Shown one piece after another: positions 22,869-32,343 of a DNA stretch of 64,000 nt; within the stretch, counting starts at the first letter, position 1, and each line of letters starts with the position of its first letter. The notes under the pieces are model-generated. The model was not told where the DNA came from, ran no database searches, and saw only the letters and a list, made by a program, of their open reading frames with translations. Both the position numbers and the translations under genes were made by a program. This stretch comes from Halalkalirubrum salinum (GTDB lineage Archaea > Halobacteriota > Halobacteria > Halobacteriales > Haloferacaceae): assembly GCF_005543295.1 (NCBI RefSeq), contig NZ_SRSG01000023.1:43758-107757 (forward strand). Direction: 5' to 3'.

Positions 22869-24455
22869 TTATCCCAATTGGATCTCGACAAGCGACATCT
22901 CATCTGAACCGAGTGCATCTCCCAACATTTCCTCAAGTTCATCCCAGTTCTCGGGGCGATATCCCTCGATACCGAAGCTCTCGGCGAACGTCATGAAGTC
23001 GGGATTCGTGAGTCCCGTTCCAAACGACTCCCCGCGATGGGCGCGTTGTTTCTCGGAAATCAGCCCGTAATCGTCGTCGGAGAAGAGGAGGATCGTGTAG
23101 GTACACCCCACTCGCGTTGCGGTCTCGATCTCCACGCCGTTCATCAGGAAACCACCGTCGCCGGTGGCTGCAACGACCGCTGCGTCGGTCGCGAGGTCCG
23201 CAGCGATCCCGCCCGGGACCGAGATCCCCATCGACGCCAGGCCATTCGAAATAATGCACGTGTTGGGTTCGTACGTGAGGAAATTCTGTGCGATCTGCAT
23301 CTTGTGGCTTCCGACATCGGAGATCAGGACATCCTCGGTGTTCATCACATCCCGTAACACCGGCAGCACCGTCCGGACAGTAAACGGACCGTCTTCGGAC
23401 GGATCGGCGGCGATATCCTTGAGAATATGCTCCCTGAGATCCCGATACCACGTCTCGTCGAACTCGGTCTCGCTTACGGCCATCAGATCGGTGAGTTTCG
23501 CAAGTCCCGTCGAGAGCGTACAGACGAGTTCGAGGGTTGGATTGTACGCCTCGTACACCTCTGCTGGCTCGCTGTCGATATGCACAATAACGGTGTCAGT
23601 GCCTGTGTTCCAACCCGCCGGATCGTGTTCGGCGATATCGTAGCCAACCGTAACGATGAGATCGGCCATCTCGATCGCATCTGATGCCTCCTGGTGGTCG
23701 CCGGAGTCCAGAGTCAAAAGCGACTGTGGCGATCGATCCGAGATCGCCCCTTTCCCCATATACGTCGACGCGACGGGAATACCGGTCGTCTCGACGAACT
23801 CGCGGAGTCGTTCCGTGGCGTTCGTCCGTACTGCGCCGTTCCCCGCGATAATTAGCGACCGATCGGCCGCTTCCAGCAACGTCTGAACTTGTTGGAGTGA
23901 TTCGGCGTCCGGGGGTCCGAGTCGAACCCGTTCGCGAGCGTCCATTGGGGTGGTGTCGGTCGCAAAACCCGCGACGTCTTCGGGGAATTCGAGATGCGTC
24001 GCGCCGGGTTTCTCGTATTCTGCGACCTTAAACGCCTTCCTGACGGATTCGGTGATGATGTCGGGGTCGTTGAGTTGGGTGTTCCACTTCGTGATCGATT
24101 CGAACATGCTGACGATATCGAGTGCCTGGTGGCTCTCCTTGTGCAGGCGCTCTAATCCGCCCTGTCCCGTGATCGCCACGAGGGGTGCTTTGTCGAGGTT
24201 CGCGTCCGCGACGCCAGTCATGAGATTCGTCGCACCGGGGCCGAGTGTTCCGAGACAGACGCCCGCATCGCCGGTGAGTCGCCCGTGAACGTTGGCCATG
24301 AACGCGGCACCCTGCTCGTGGCGAACCGGAACGAACGTGATTTCTGAGTCCCGAAGCGAAAAGAGCAGGTCTTCAGTCTCCTCGCCGGGAACACCGAATA
24401 CGTGCTCGACGCCTTCGTTCTCAAGGCAGCGTACGAGCAGATCCGATGCGATCAT
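22869..24455 (-). CDS. thiamine diphosphate enzyme (acetolactate synthase-like)
   Basis: A 528-residue enzyme of the acetohydroxyacid synthase / benzoylformate decarboxylase class. The N-terminal PYR domain has the catalytic Glu in VPVRHEQGAAFMANVHGRLTG. The middle domain resembles the nucleotide-binding domain of the class. The C-terminal PP domain holds the cofactor motif GDGGFLMNGVEIETA...N-type region with D-D-Y-G. The ATG overlaps the stop of the aldehyde dehydrogenase by four bases, so both are made together. That pairing suggests decarboxylation of a 2-keto acid to an aldehyde that the partner oxidises, rather than branched-chain amino acid synthesis. No regulatory small subunit follows. 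Confidence 0.82.
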   Translation of the reverse strand: MIASDLLVRCLENEGVEHVFGVPGEETEDLLFSLRDSEITFVPVRHEQGAAFMANVHGRLTGDAGVCLGTLGPGATNLMTGVADANLDKAPLVAITGQGGLERLHKESHQALDIVSMFESITKWNTQLNDPDIITESVRKAFKVAEYEKPGATHLEFPEDVAGFATDTTPMDARERVRLGPPDAESLQQVQTLLEAADRSLIIAGNGAVRTNATERLREFVETTGIPVASTYMGKGAISDRSPQSLLTLDSGDHQEASDAIEMADLIVTVGYDIAEHDPAGWNTGTDTVIVHIDSEPAEVYEAYNPTLELVCTLSTGLAKLTDLMAVSETEFDETWYRDLREHILKDIAADPSEDGPFTVRTVLPVLRDVMNTEDVLISDVGSHKMQIAQNFLTYEPNTCIISNGLASMGISVPGGIAADLATDAAVVAATGDGGFLMNGVEIETATRVGCTYTILLFSDDDYGLISEKQRAHRGESFGTGLTNPDFMTFAESFGIEGYRPENWDELEEMLGDALGSDEMSLVEIQLG

Positions 24456-25852
24456 TCGGTCGGCACCTCGTCTTCGTCACTCATTTTTGGCTGCTGACGC
24501 CAGATTGTCTTTCGATTGACGAACTCCTTGATCCCGGCTTCCGAGAGCTCGCGGCCGTAGCCGGAATCTTTCACGCCACCGAACGGAATCCGCGGATCGG
24601 ATTTCACCAGTTCGTTGATGTACGCACAGCCAGTGTCGATACGACTGGCGACCCGCTCGCCGCGCTCAAGATCGTTCGTCCAGATACTGGCTCCGAGGCC
24701 GAACTCGGTGTCGTTTGCTTTCTCGATAGCAGTCTCCTCGTCGGGAACTCGGTAGACGGCTGCCACGGGGCCGAACACCTCCTCAGCATCGACAGGACAT
24801 CCCCGTGGAACGTCTGTAAGCACTGTTGGCGGATAGTACGCCCCGTCGCGATCGAGTGGCGCACCACCCGTGAGCGCCGTTGCACCCGCGTCGACGCTCT
24901 CGATTACCTGTTCGTGAATTCCTTCCATGAGATCCTGTCGTGCCTGCGGTCCGACGTCCGTGTCGTGGTCCATCGGGTCACCAACGGTGAACGACTCGAC
25001 TTCCGCGACGAACCGATCGATGAACGCCTCGTAGACGGCGTCGTGGACGACAAATCGCTTGGCAGCAATACACGATTGGCCACCGTTGAGGTTCCGCGCC
25101 CAGGCCGCAGTCGTCGCAGCAACCTCGATATCCGCGTCATCGAGGACGACGTACGGGTCGCTCCCCCCGAGTTCGAGGACTGTCTTTTTGAGATTCTCGC
25201 CGGCCGTACCAGCAACAGCTCGCCCCGCTGGGCCGCTCCCAGTGAGCGTCGCCGCTTTAATACGCGGATCCGAGAGGACTCCCTCGACGCGGTCAGACGG
25301 GATCAGTAGTGTCTGGAACGCGCCTTCGGGAAACCCGGCATCGCGGAACACTTCCTCGATCGCGAGCGCACACTCCGGCACGTTTGAGGCGTGTTTGAGG
25401 AGGCCGACATTCCCCGCCGTGACGTATGGGGCGGCGAATCGAAACACCTGCCAGAACGGGAAGTTCCAGGGCATGATCGCGAGCACAGGCCCGAGCGGTT
25501 CGTGAACCGTCTTCACGGTCGATCCCGGCGGACTCGGATGCTGTTCGTCCTGGAGGTAGCGTCCCGCGTGTTCGGCGTAGTGATCACAGACCCACGCACA
25601 CTTTTCTACTTCGGCCTCGGCCTGGGCGATCGGCTTGCCCATCTCTTGAGTCATTAGTTCGGCGTACTCGGTCGTCCGCTCCCGGAGCAACGTCGCCACC
25701 TCCGCGAGTTTCGTTTCACGTTCAGCGACGGACCACTCGCGGAACGTTTTGAACGTCGATTCGGCCTTTGCAAGCCGCGCTTCGACCTGCCCGTCGTCGT
25801 GTTCGTCGTACGTTTCGATCGTCTCGCCGGTCGCAGGGTTTGTTCGTTCCAT
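24452..25852 (-). CDS. NAD(P)-dependent aldehyde dehydrogenase (succinate semialdehyde type)
   Basis: A 466-residue aldehyde dehydrogenase. Catalytic residues are C261 in NGGQSCIAAKR and E227 in VLELGGSDP; the cofactor-binding region is TLTGSGPAG. The catalytic segments most resemble GabD-type succinate semialdehyde dehydrogenases of haloarchaea (PWNFPFWQVFRFAAPYVTAGN). I start it at ATG 25852 (MERTNPATG); upstream codons to 25948 are not conserved in style. Its end overlaps the thiamine-diphosphate enzyme start (ATGA). Confidence 0.88.
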   Translation of the reverse strand: MERTNPATGETIETYDEHDDGQVEARLAKAESTFKTFREWSVAERETKLAEVATLLRERTTEYAELMTQEMGKPIAQAEAEVEKCAWVCDHYAEHAGRYLQDEQHPSPPGSTVKTVHEPLGPVLAIMPWNFPFWQVFRFAAPYVTAGNVGLLKHASNVPECALAIEEVFRDAGFPEGAFQTLLIPSDRVEGVLSDPRIKAATLTGSGPAGRAVAGTAGENLKKTVLELGGSDPYVVLDDADIEVAATTAAWARNLNGGQSCIAAKRFVVHDAVYEAFIDRFVAEVESFTVGDPMDHDTDVGPQARQDLMEGIHEQVIESVDAGATALTGGAPLDRDGAYYPPTVLTDVPRGCPVDAEEVFGPVAAVYRVPDEETAIEKANDTEFGLGASIWTNDLERGERVASRIDTGCAYINELVKSDPRIPFGGVKDSGYGRELSEAGIKEFVNRKTIWRQQPKMSDEDEVPTE

Positions 25853-26621
25853 TAGTGTGTTACTCCCGTGTCGCTGTGTTCGCTCTGGTGGCCACCTCTG
25901 GGACCCCTTCGACGCAGCACCCCACAGATCGAGACGAGCCAGTTTCACTCCGTTCTAAGGCGATCTTTCGCTATTTCCGACACTCAGAGAACCATCAGCA
26001 GTTCCGTTTTTGGGTTTCAGGCGAAGCCACCTCTTTCCAACTGTCGGAGGCTATTACGACAACTCACACTTCATCGCGGATTCACTTGAATACCGGCGGT
26101 AGAACACCTCTAAAGTGGTGAATATAGCATTGAGAATTTAGCGATAGAACCTCCATCAATTTCGATTGACGAGGTTGATTCGTGCGTGCGTCCGATTCGC
26201 TCTTGGATAAAATCTGAGTGATTCCACTCCTGTGGGACTTCTCAGATGATTTCGATGCCACGGAGTTCGTCACCGTAGATTCCAGTTGAGAAACACGCTG
26301 TTGGATCGAGTTCAGGACCGGTAGTGATCGTAACTAGGAGACGAACCGGCTCACTCAGCGAGGTACCGAGGGGGTACAGAATTCACAGATCCCTCCGTAA
26401 TCCATATAAACGGATTATATAATTAATATATAGACCAATACGGGTGCAGGTGGCTTGTTCCGTCACATGGCAGCAAAAACCCGTGTCGATGATCGAGAAC
26501 GCGCGATCGACCCAGAGCGATACCTTCCCGTCGGGACCACCCCGCCGGCCGAAGCCAGTCACCTCGAGCGTCTCTGGGGACACCTGTTCAACCACGGCGG
26601 AGACACACGAAGTAGATAGTA
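25853..26621. other. gene-free stretch of ~770 bases
   Basis: No gene is supported. Around 26105-26117 a small hairpin (CACC/GGTG) sits in a context like that at about 29370, suggesting a shared repeat. An AT-rich run TATATAATTAATATATAG at about 26414-26431 could be the promoter of the next gene, with a leader of about 170 bases. Confidence 0.35.
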
Positions 26622-27989
26622 ATGTCTGGACGCCAACACCACTCGAACCATCCCAGTATCGACCAGTCGGATCGCACCATCCCAAGAAACCTACGGCAAA
26701 CAGGCGACGCGGACATCGATCTCGTGATTTCGACGCGGGTCCGGAAGTCTCCGTTTTGGCACCTCTCCGTCGAGGAAGGCTGTCACGAGGCGACGATATA
26801 CAACCATATGTATCACCCCCGGGCGTACATTGATCCCGAAGACGGGGGGTCACAGGCCGAATACGATCTGTTGGTCAACCACGTAGCCCTGTGGGACGTC
26901 GCAGTCGAGCGCCAGATTCGTGTCGAGGGCCCCGACGCCGAGGCATTCGTGAACTTCGTCATCACGCGAGACGCGACTGACATTGAGCCGATGCGTGGCA
27001 AGTACGCCATCTGCTGCAACGAGGAGGGCGGCATCCTCAACGACTTCGTCCTGCTGCGGCCCGACGACGACGAGTTCTGGTTCTCTATCGCCGATTCAGA
27101 CCTCCTGCAGTGGTTACAAGGGGTCACGGTCGGGAACGACTTCGATATCAATATCGACGAGATCGACGTCTCGCCGATGCAGATTCAGGGGCCGAAATCC
27201 CCCGATGTGATCGAGTCGCTCATTGAAGCCCCGGTCGAAGACGTTCCGTACTACGGACTGTTGGAAGCGACTATCAACGACATCCCGGTGTTGGTGAGTC
27301 AAACGGGCTTCTCCGGCGAAGCGGGCTTCGAAATATACGTCCGTGAGGCAACGACGGCCGGCGAAAAGGTATGGAACCCGGTCCTCGAAACGGTCAAAGA
27401 CCACGGCGGTGCCGCAACGCCGGTAAACGGTCGGCGACGGATCGCTGCCGGCATCCTGTCATTGGGGCAGGATATGGATCACGAAACGTCGCCGTTCCAG
27501 GTCAACCTCGGCTACCAGGTTCCTGATGACAAGGAGGCAGACTACATCGGCAAAGCCGAACTGGAACGACAAAAAGAAGCCATCGAAGACGGTGCGTATC
27601 CATTCACCCACAAACTGGTCGGACTGAAAATGGCCGGCGAACCGATTCAAGAGTGGGCCTCGGACTTTTGGCTCATCTCGGACCCGGAGACGGGCGAGGA
27701 ATGTGGCTACCTGACGTCGGCGGGGTGGAACCCGGACCTCGAGGCCAACATCGGCCTCGGATTCGTGCCGGCGGAAAAACTGCAGGCCGTGACCGACATT
27801 CCACTTAATGACTCGATCTACGACGCGGACCTCGACTTAGAGTTCGAGGTACACCTCCCGGACGAGTATACCGAGGAACCCGGCGAACCGGTCTATGCGA
27901 CGCTGGCGAAGGTTCCGTTCAAACCGTCGGCCAATCCCAGTGCTCGCGAACAGGCCAAGATTCACGACAAGGACGATATGGAGGAGTAA
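26622..27989 (+). CDS. GcvT/DmdA-like aminomethyltransferase family protein
   Basis: A 455-residue protein of the tetrahydrofolate-dependent GcvT fold. Visible elements are LVNHVALWDVAVERQIRVEGPDAEAFVNFVITRD near the N-terminus, KYAICCNEEGGILNDFVLLR, the folate-pocket turn VLVSQTGFSGEAGFEIYV, and a C-terminal barrel (YLTSAGWNPDLEANIGLGFVPAE). The plan is that of the DmdA/dimethylglycine-demethylating branch rather than the T-protein of glycine cleavage, whose other subunits are absent. It should pass a methyl or methylene group from a small N- or S-methyl compound to tetrahydrofolate. The first 34 residues look non-homologous, so GTG at 26724 may be the real start. Confidence 0.8.
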   Translation: MSGRQHHSNHPSIDQSDRTIPRNLRQTGDADIDLVISTRVRKSPFWHLSVEEGCHEATIYNHMYHPRAYIDPEDGGSQAEYDLLVNHVALWDVAVERQIRVEGPDAEAFVNFVITRDATDIEPMRGKYAICCNEEGGILNDFVLLRPDDDEFWFSIADSDLLQWLQGVTVGNDFDINIDEIDVSPMQIQGPKSPDVIESLIEAPVEDVPYYGLLEATINDIPVLVSQTGFSGEAGFEIYVREATTAGEKVWNPVLETVKDHGGAATPVNGRRRIAAGILSLGQDMDHETSPFQVNLGYQVPDDKEADYIGKAELERQKEAIEDGAYPFTHKLVGLKMAGEPIQEWASDFWLISDPETGEECGYLTSAGWNPDLEANIGLGFVPAEKLQAVTDIPLNDSIYDADLDLEFEVHLPDEYTEEPGEPVYATLAKVPFKPSANPSAREQAKIHDKDDMEE

Positions 27990-28010
27990 ACGTCGTTTCT
28001 CCGTGAAGTA

Positions 28011-28031
28011 CCTCGGGGTCAAGCCCCGAGG
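28011..28031. repeat. strong hairpin like the right end of IS200/IS605 elements
   Basis: CCTCGGGG and CCCCGAGG flank a five-base loop (TCAAG), preceded by CCGTGAAGTA. In haloarchaea this hairpin type with a leading GTGAAGTA is familiar from the ends of TnpB-coding elements (recalled). No tnpB is left. Being 22 bases after a stop codon, it may also act as a terminator. Confidence 0.5.
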
Positions 28032-28411
28032 CACTCGCCTTGCTCATCTGTAGATACAATACTACGAGAAGGGGAGTTCGTGTCGATTAGCCCAAAACCG
28101 ATCGATTGTAAAGCTCGTCTCGTTAACGGGGTGGAATTCGTGTCTCCGAACACGATCGGTGCGTCCCGTGGACGATAGAAGCGGAACTCCGAACTGCGGT
28201 TGAGGAACTTCCGTCACCGACGCCACGTCCAGAGTGGGAAACGAGTGAGGAACGGTGACCTATCCTGCGCTACTCGGTCGCTCGTACACAGACGGGAGTG
28301 TGTCGGTCTCGGCGGTTGCCTTTGCGCTACTCTACGGGGCTATCCTCGATCGACCACTAAGTCCTTCAAATAGGACTGCCAGAAACCAACCTAATTCACG
28401 CACGGCAGTCG
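28032..28411. other. gene-free stretch, possible coding remnant
   Basis: No intact gene. A plus-strand frame (about 28131-28257) ends IEAELRTAVEELPSP and then a stop, and looks like the tail of a lost protein; its beginning is interrupted by a stop. It may be debris from the element that left the neighbouring hairpin. Confidence 0.3.
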
Positions 28412-29185
28412 TTACGGTAACGACTCGCACGCAACCCCATCCCCGTCTTGATCGAGATTGTGCGGATCGCCGTTCGTATTTTCGAGCACATACTGCGCTT
28501 GGTCTTGCGTCTCGAAATCATCACAGTTGTAGTCGCCGTCTGACGGGAGTGGTGGAATGTCAAGATCACCGTCATCGTCGTCTGGATTCAGTTCACTCTC
28601 GGAGTCGCTGTAGTCCCACAGGCCGACCTCATTAGTCTGTGCCCGCGTTTCGACCGCAGCAAATTCATCGTGGAGGCTAAACCGACTGTCGTACATCCGG
28701 GCGTAGCCATCAGACAGCAACTGCTCGTTGAAATTCTCGTCATCGATGTAGATGTATACAAGCAATCTGCCAAAGTAACCGCGCCGATCGGACTCCGCAT
28801 CGAAAACGATTCGCACTTCCTCACCGCTGAGTTCGTCCTCAGCAAACGTGGTCGCCCGCTCACCCCACTCGAAAAGGTGATCGCGGCCTGCCGTTGAATC
28901 AGGAATACCTTCAAATTCATCGGGAGAAACGCGCGACAGTGTCGTTTCGGGCGTGTCGACGCCCAACAGACGAACGGTGTCTTCGGTGCCGTTCGCGTAC
29001 GTGATTTCCATCGTATCGCCATCGATTACACGAGTTACAGTGACCGTCTGTTCGTCAGCTACGTCGGGCGTGGTAGCCGATCCCGTGTCGCCTCCACTGA
29101 GATCGCTGCCAAGTCCTCCAACACACCCAGTGAGGGCCAAAAGCATGAGCGCAGCAATGAGGAGCGGTAGCCGGGACCGTTGCAT
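28412..29185 (-). CDS. secreted thermonuclease-like lipoprotein with Excalibur domain
   Basis: A 257-residue protein. A lipobox LTGC at residues 18-21 follows a signal sequence, so it is lipid-anchored outside. Residues about 50-180 form a staphylococcal-nuclease domain ([29 protein letters not shown], and the arginine-containing REGYFGRLL-like stretch [13 protein letters not shown]). An acidic linker leads to a C-terminal Excalibur calcium-binding motif ([17 protein letters not shown] ... [13 protein letters not shown]). The fold cuts DNA and RNA with calcium. Role may be nutrient gain from extracellular DNA. Confidence 0.9.
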   Translation of the reverse strand: MQRSRLPLLIAALMLLALTGCVGGLGSDLSGGDTGSATTPDVADEQTVTVTRVIDGDTMEITYANGTEDTVRLLGVDTPETTLSRVSPDEFEGIPDSTAGRDHLFEWGERATTFAEDELSGEEVRIVFDAESDRRGYFGRLLVYIYIDDENFNEQLLSDGYARMYDSRFSLHDEFAAVETRAQTNEVGLWDYSDSESELNPDDDDGDLDIPPLPSDGDYNCDDFETQDQAQYVLENTNGDPHNLDQDGDGVACESLP

Positions 29186-29466
29186 ACAGTCATGTCGTTC
29201 TTATGAGGGATGAATCGCCCGGTTGATTTCCTTATGTAAAACTACAGTACGTTTTGTCTTGTGTAGTTCACGCGGATTAGGAGGCAGGATACATGGCCCG
29301 GTGTTTATACTACACACTGGCCGCCGGACATTGGATGATCGATTCAACCTGCAGTGTAGATACTCCTGAAGTGGGAGAGGTGGCATTCTACTGTTCATTT
29401 GAATGTTAAAAAGCACGCAAATGACTCACGTGCGTCGTATCGAACGCCGGTTCACTTGAGCGGTGG

Positions 29467-31263
29467 TTACTCTAACTGATGGTAGTCCAATTCGTAACCT
29501 AAATCGAGTGCCGATTGAACTGCCTTACTCGGTGGCTCAACTGAAGCGGTAGACAGGCGCATCCGTCCAATATCTGCTCGCTCAAAACAGATGTTGCGTT
29601 GCCAGTCGTCGTCCACGTCTGGATAATCGCTCCGGTAGTGCGCCCCGCGAGATTCGGTTCGTTCGAGTGCACCACTCAGGACAGCCTCCGCAGCCGTCAA
29701 CATGAACCCGAGATCGATCGCCAGTTCGAACGATTCGTCGGTACCGTCCCCGATTCGGATATCAGCCGCCTTTTCGCGGAGCATGTCGAGCTGATCGAGA
29801 CCCGCCTGAATGGATTCCTCTGTTCGAAGAATGCCCGCATGATTCCACATGAGTTCTCGGAGCTCAGCGAGAACGCTATCCACATCGTACGTGCCGCTTC
29901 GGCCGGCGGTGGTAGCGAGGTCCGCAACGTGTGGCTCAAACACGGAGTCGATGACTTCCTCCGGTAGGACTCCTGGGCCGTCGATCCGATCGGCGATCCG
30001 CTCGCCGGCAACGACACCGTACGCGACTGTTTCAGCGAGTGAGTTCCCGCCGAGCCGGTTGGCTCCGTGAACGCCGGCCATCGTCTCACCGATCGCAAAT
30101 AGCCCCGCAATGTCTGACTCGCCGTACGCGTCGACACGAACACCGCCCATCCCATAGTGTGCTGTTGGAGCGACTTCAACCGGCTCCGCAGCCATATCAA
30201 CGCCCAGTTCAAGGAACCGTTCGTGCATTCGGGGGAGCCGCTCTTTGATGAACTCGGCGTCTCTGTGTGAGATGTCGAGATAGACGCCACCGTTTTCAGT
30301 GCCGCGGCCCTCTGCGATTTCTTTGGCGATCGCTCTGGCGACAACGTCGCGCGCATCGAGTTCCATCTGGTCCGGCGAGTACCGCGCCATGAACCGCTCT
30401 CCATTCGTGTTGTATAAGCGCCCGCCCTCACCACGAACGGCTTCGGTGACGAGACGACCACTCCACGGTTCCCAGTTAGGATCGCTCTCATCTACGGCCA
30501 TCCCAGTCGGGTGGAACTGCACGAACTCCATATCCATGAGCGTCGCACCGGCATCGTACGCCAGGGCGGGACCGTCACCGTTGTTCTCATCGTCCCGCGA
30601 GGTGTGCCGATTGTATATCGCAGCGTAGCCTCCGGCCGCGAGGACGATACAGCCGGCATTGAACAGGACGAACTCACCGGTGTCCATATCGAATCCGACA
30701 GCGCCGTACGCTCGAGTGCCATCTGAGAGAATCTTCGTGATCATCACGTTCTCTCGGTATGGCACATTGAGTTCCTGTGCCTTTGCGACCAGCGTATTGA
30801 GCATAGATTCTCCGGTGTGATCTCCTGCAAAGGCCGTCCGTCGGAACGACTGGGCGCCAAAGTAGCGCTGATCGATCTCGCCGTCGTCGGTCCGCGAAAA
30901 CGCCATTCCCCACTCGTCTAGCTCACGGAGCCGATCGGGCATCTGCCTGGTAACGGTTTCTACCTTCTCGGGGTCGTTGACGAAGTGGCCCTCGTTGATC
31001 GTATCCGCCGCATGGATCGCCCAATTGTCTTCGGGGTCGTGGGTTCCAAGGGCGCCGTTGATTCCGCCACGTGCCCAGGTGGTGTGTGCGTCTCCGTGTC
31101 CACGCTTGCCAAGTACGAGGACGTCATCTACGCCGCGGTCGGCGAGTTCGATCGCTGTTCGAGCACCAGCAGCTCCAGCACCGATGACAAGAACAGAGAC
31201 ATCGACACGGTCATAATCCGGAATTGGACGCGAATCGCTGTTTGCCTCTTGATCAGTTTTCAC
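29467..31263 (-). CDS. fumarate reductase / succinate dehydrogenase-type flavoprotein
   Basis: A 598-residue FAD enzyme. The N-terminal dinucleotide motif is VLVIGAGAAGARTAIEL. DAHTTWARGGINGAL has a His where FAD is covalently bound in SdhA/FrdA. The active-site segments are QFHPTGM, TEAVRGEGG and HGANRLGGNSL, and the C-terminal helical domain is complete. L-aspartate oxidase is the alternative, but the length and His favour the fumarate reductase group. No iron-sulfur or membrane subunit adjoins it. Start is taken as GTG 31263 (VKTDQEANS); GTG 31299 and a TTG further out are possible but would read through the alternating CG tract. Confidence 0.82.
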   Translation of the reverse strand: MKTDQEANSDSRPIPDYDRVDVSVLVIGAGAAGARTAIELADRGVDDVLVLGKRGHGDAHTTWARGGINGALGTHDPEDNWAIHAADTINEGHFVNDPEKVETVTRQMPDRLRELDEWGMAFSRTDDGEIDQRYFGAQSFRRTAFAGDHTGESMLNTLVAKAQELNVPYRENVMITKILSDGTRAYGAVGFDMDTGEFVLFNAGCIVLAAGGYAAIYNRHTSRDDENNGDGPALAYDAGATLMDMEFVQFHPTGMAVDESDPNWEPWSGRLVTEAVRGEGGRLYNTNGERFMARYSPDQMELDARDVVARAIAKEIAEGRGTENGGVYLDISHRDAEFIKERLPRMHERFLELGVDMAAEPVEVAPTAHYGMGGVRVDAYGESDIAGLFAIGETMAGVHGANRLGGNSLAETVAYGVVAGERIADRIDGPGVLPEEVIDSVFEPHVADLATTAGRSGTYDVDSVLAELRELMWNHAGILRTEESIQAGLDQLDMLREKAADIRIGDGTDESFELAIDLGFMLTAAEAVLSGALERTESRGAHYRSDYPDVDDDWQRNICFERADIGRMRLSTASVEPPSKAVQSALDLGYELDYHQLE

Positions 31264-31296
31264 AGGTGGATATAGGTGCTCGAGGTGTATGAACCC

Positions 31297-31390
31297 CACG
31301 CGCGCGTGCGCGCGAGCAGGCAATGAGTCAATTGCCAGTCACTGAATGAGTCAATTGCCAGTCACTGAATGAGTCAATTGCCTGTCACTG
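31297..31390. repeat. alternating CG tract followed by three 23-bp tandem repeats
   Basis: Positions 31297-31314 alternate pyrimidine and purine (CACGCGCGCGTGCGCGCG), a sequence prone to Z-DNA. From 31322 three copies of a 23-bp unit (AATGAGTCAATTGCCAGTCA and three more bases) follow head to tail, the third with one change. Each holds the palindromes TGAGTCA and CAATTG. They lie 60-130 bases upstream of the flavoprotein start and could be binding sites for a regulator. Confidence 0.6.
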
Positions 31391-31434
31391 AGCTACCAGC
31401 GCCCTTGATCTTCCACTGAACGACCTGAGGCGAC

Positions 31435-31854
31435 TTACGATTCGATGAACTCCACAAGCGTCCCATCAGGGTCACGTACAAAGAAAATCCGCGTGCCGCT
31501 TTCGGTCGTTTGCGGTTCACTGATTGGCCCAACTTCATCTTTGATTTCTTCGTAGAACCCATCTATGTCGTCCACAGCGAGGCCAACGTGCGTCCCGCCA
31601 GGTCGATTGATCGTCCCCGGCGTCCGTGCTTTGCCGCAGGGTTCGTATTCGACGAGTTCGATTCGGGCACCGCCAGCATCGACGTGCGCGAACGAGCCAG
31701 TTGCCCCGTCGACATCGACCGCCGTTGCGAACGCTTCCCCGGATACTGAAAATCGAGTCAGAATGTCGAGGCCAAGCGTCTTGCTGTAAAAATTGATCGC
31801 CCGTTCGAGATCCGCTACCGTGATTCCAATGTGATGAGCAGACGGTTCCGTCAT
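31435..31854 (-). CDS. VOC/glyoxalase-fold protein
   Basis: A 139-residue protein with two beta-alpha-beta-beta-beta units. Likely metal ligands are the His in HHIGITVADLERAINFY, the Glu in ARIELVEYEP, the His in GTHVGLAVDDIDGFYEEI and the Glu in DGTLVEFIE. These four positions match glyoxalase I and methylmalonyl-CoA epimerase. ATG at 31854 is chosen, since the upstream 29 codons have no family features. Substrate not certain. Confidence 0.82.
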   Translation of the reverse strand: MTEPSAHHIGITVADLERAINFYSKTLGLDILTRFSVSGEAFATAVDVDGATGSFAHVDAGGARIELVEYEPCGKARTPGTINRPGGTHVGLAVDDIDGFYEEIKDEVGPISEPQTTESGTRIFFVRDPDGTLVEFIES

Positions 31855-31980
31855 GGCAAACACCGCACGCCGGAGAGACAAAATGAATGCGATCGCAGCC
31901 GCAGCGCTCGAATACACAAACGAATTCGATCGCACCCACACAGCGTGGATACGAGTACGATCACGGTCACACGACGTAGT

Positions 31981-32343
31981 TTACTCTCGATCGCCCCACA
32001 CGCGCTTATCCTCAATCAACCAGACGGTCATGTCTCGATCGACCGTAATTTGACACGATAGCCGAGGATATCCAAACCGATCGGCGAGCGCATCATGCCA
32101 GTGGTCGGCCTCGCGGTCGACCGGATCGACGAGCCGGACGCCACAGGTCGCACAGAGCCCACGGCCACCGCAGTTAAGCCGCTCTGTGAGCCGTGTGTAC
32201 GGTGACAGCCCCGCCGCAATGAGCACATCACGGAGTGGCTCACCGGGCGTGGCTGTAATTTGCGTCGGTCCGTCCGAGTGCAGAACGGTGACGATCGGCC
32301 CCTCATTTACTGACGAGTCGTCAGTGAGATCGCCCTTCGTCAT
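31981..32343 (-). CDS. 2Fe-2S ferredoxin-like protein
   Basis: A 120-residue protein with the plant-type cluster motif LNCGGRGLCATCGVRL (C-x5-C-x2-C) and the fourth Cys in YPRLSCQ. The ATG at 32343 overlaps the stop of the molybdopterin oxidoreductase by four bases. It probably passes electrons to or from that enzyme. Confidence 0.85.
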   Translation of the reverse strand: MTKGDLTDDSSVNEGPIVTVLHSDGPTQITATPGEPLRDVLIAAGLSPYTRLTERLNCGGRGLCATCGVRLVDPVDREADHWHDALADRFGYPRLSCQITVDRDMTVWLIEDKRVWGDRE

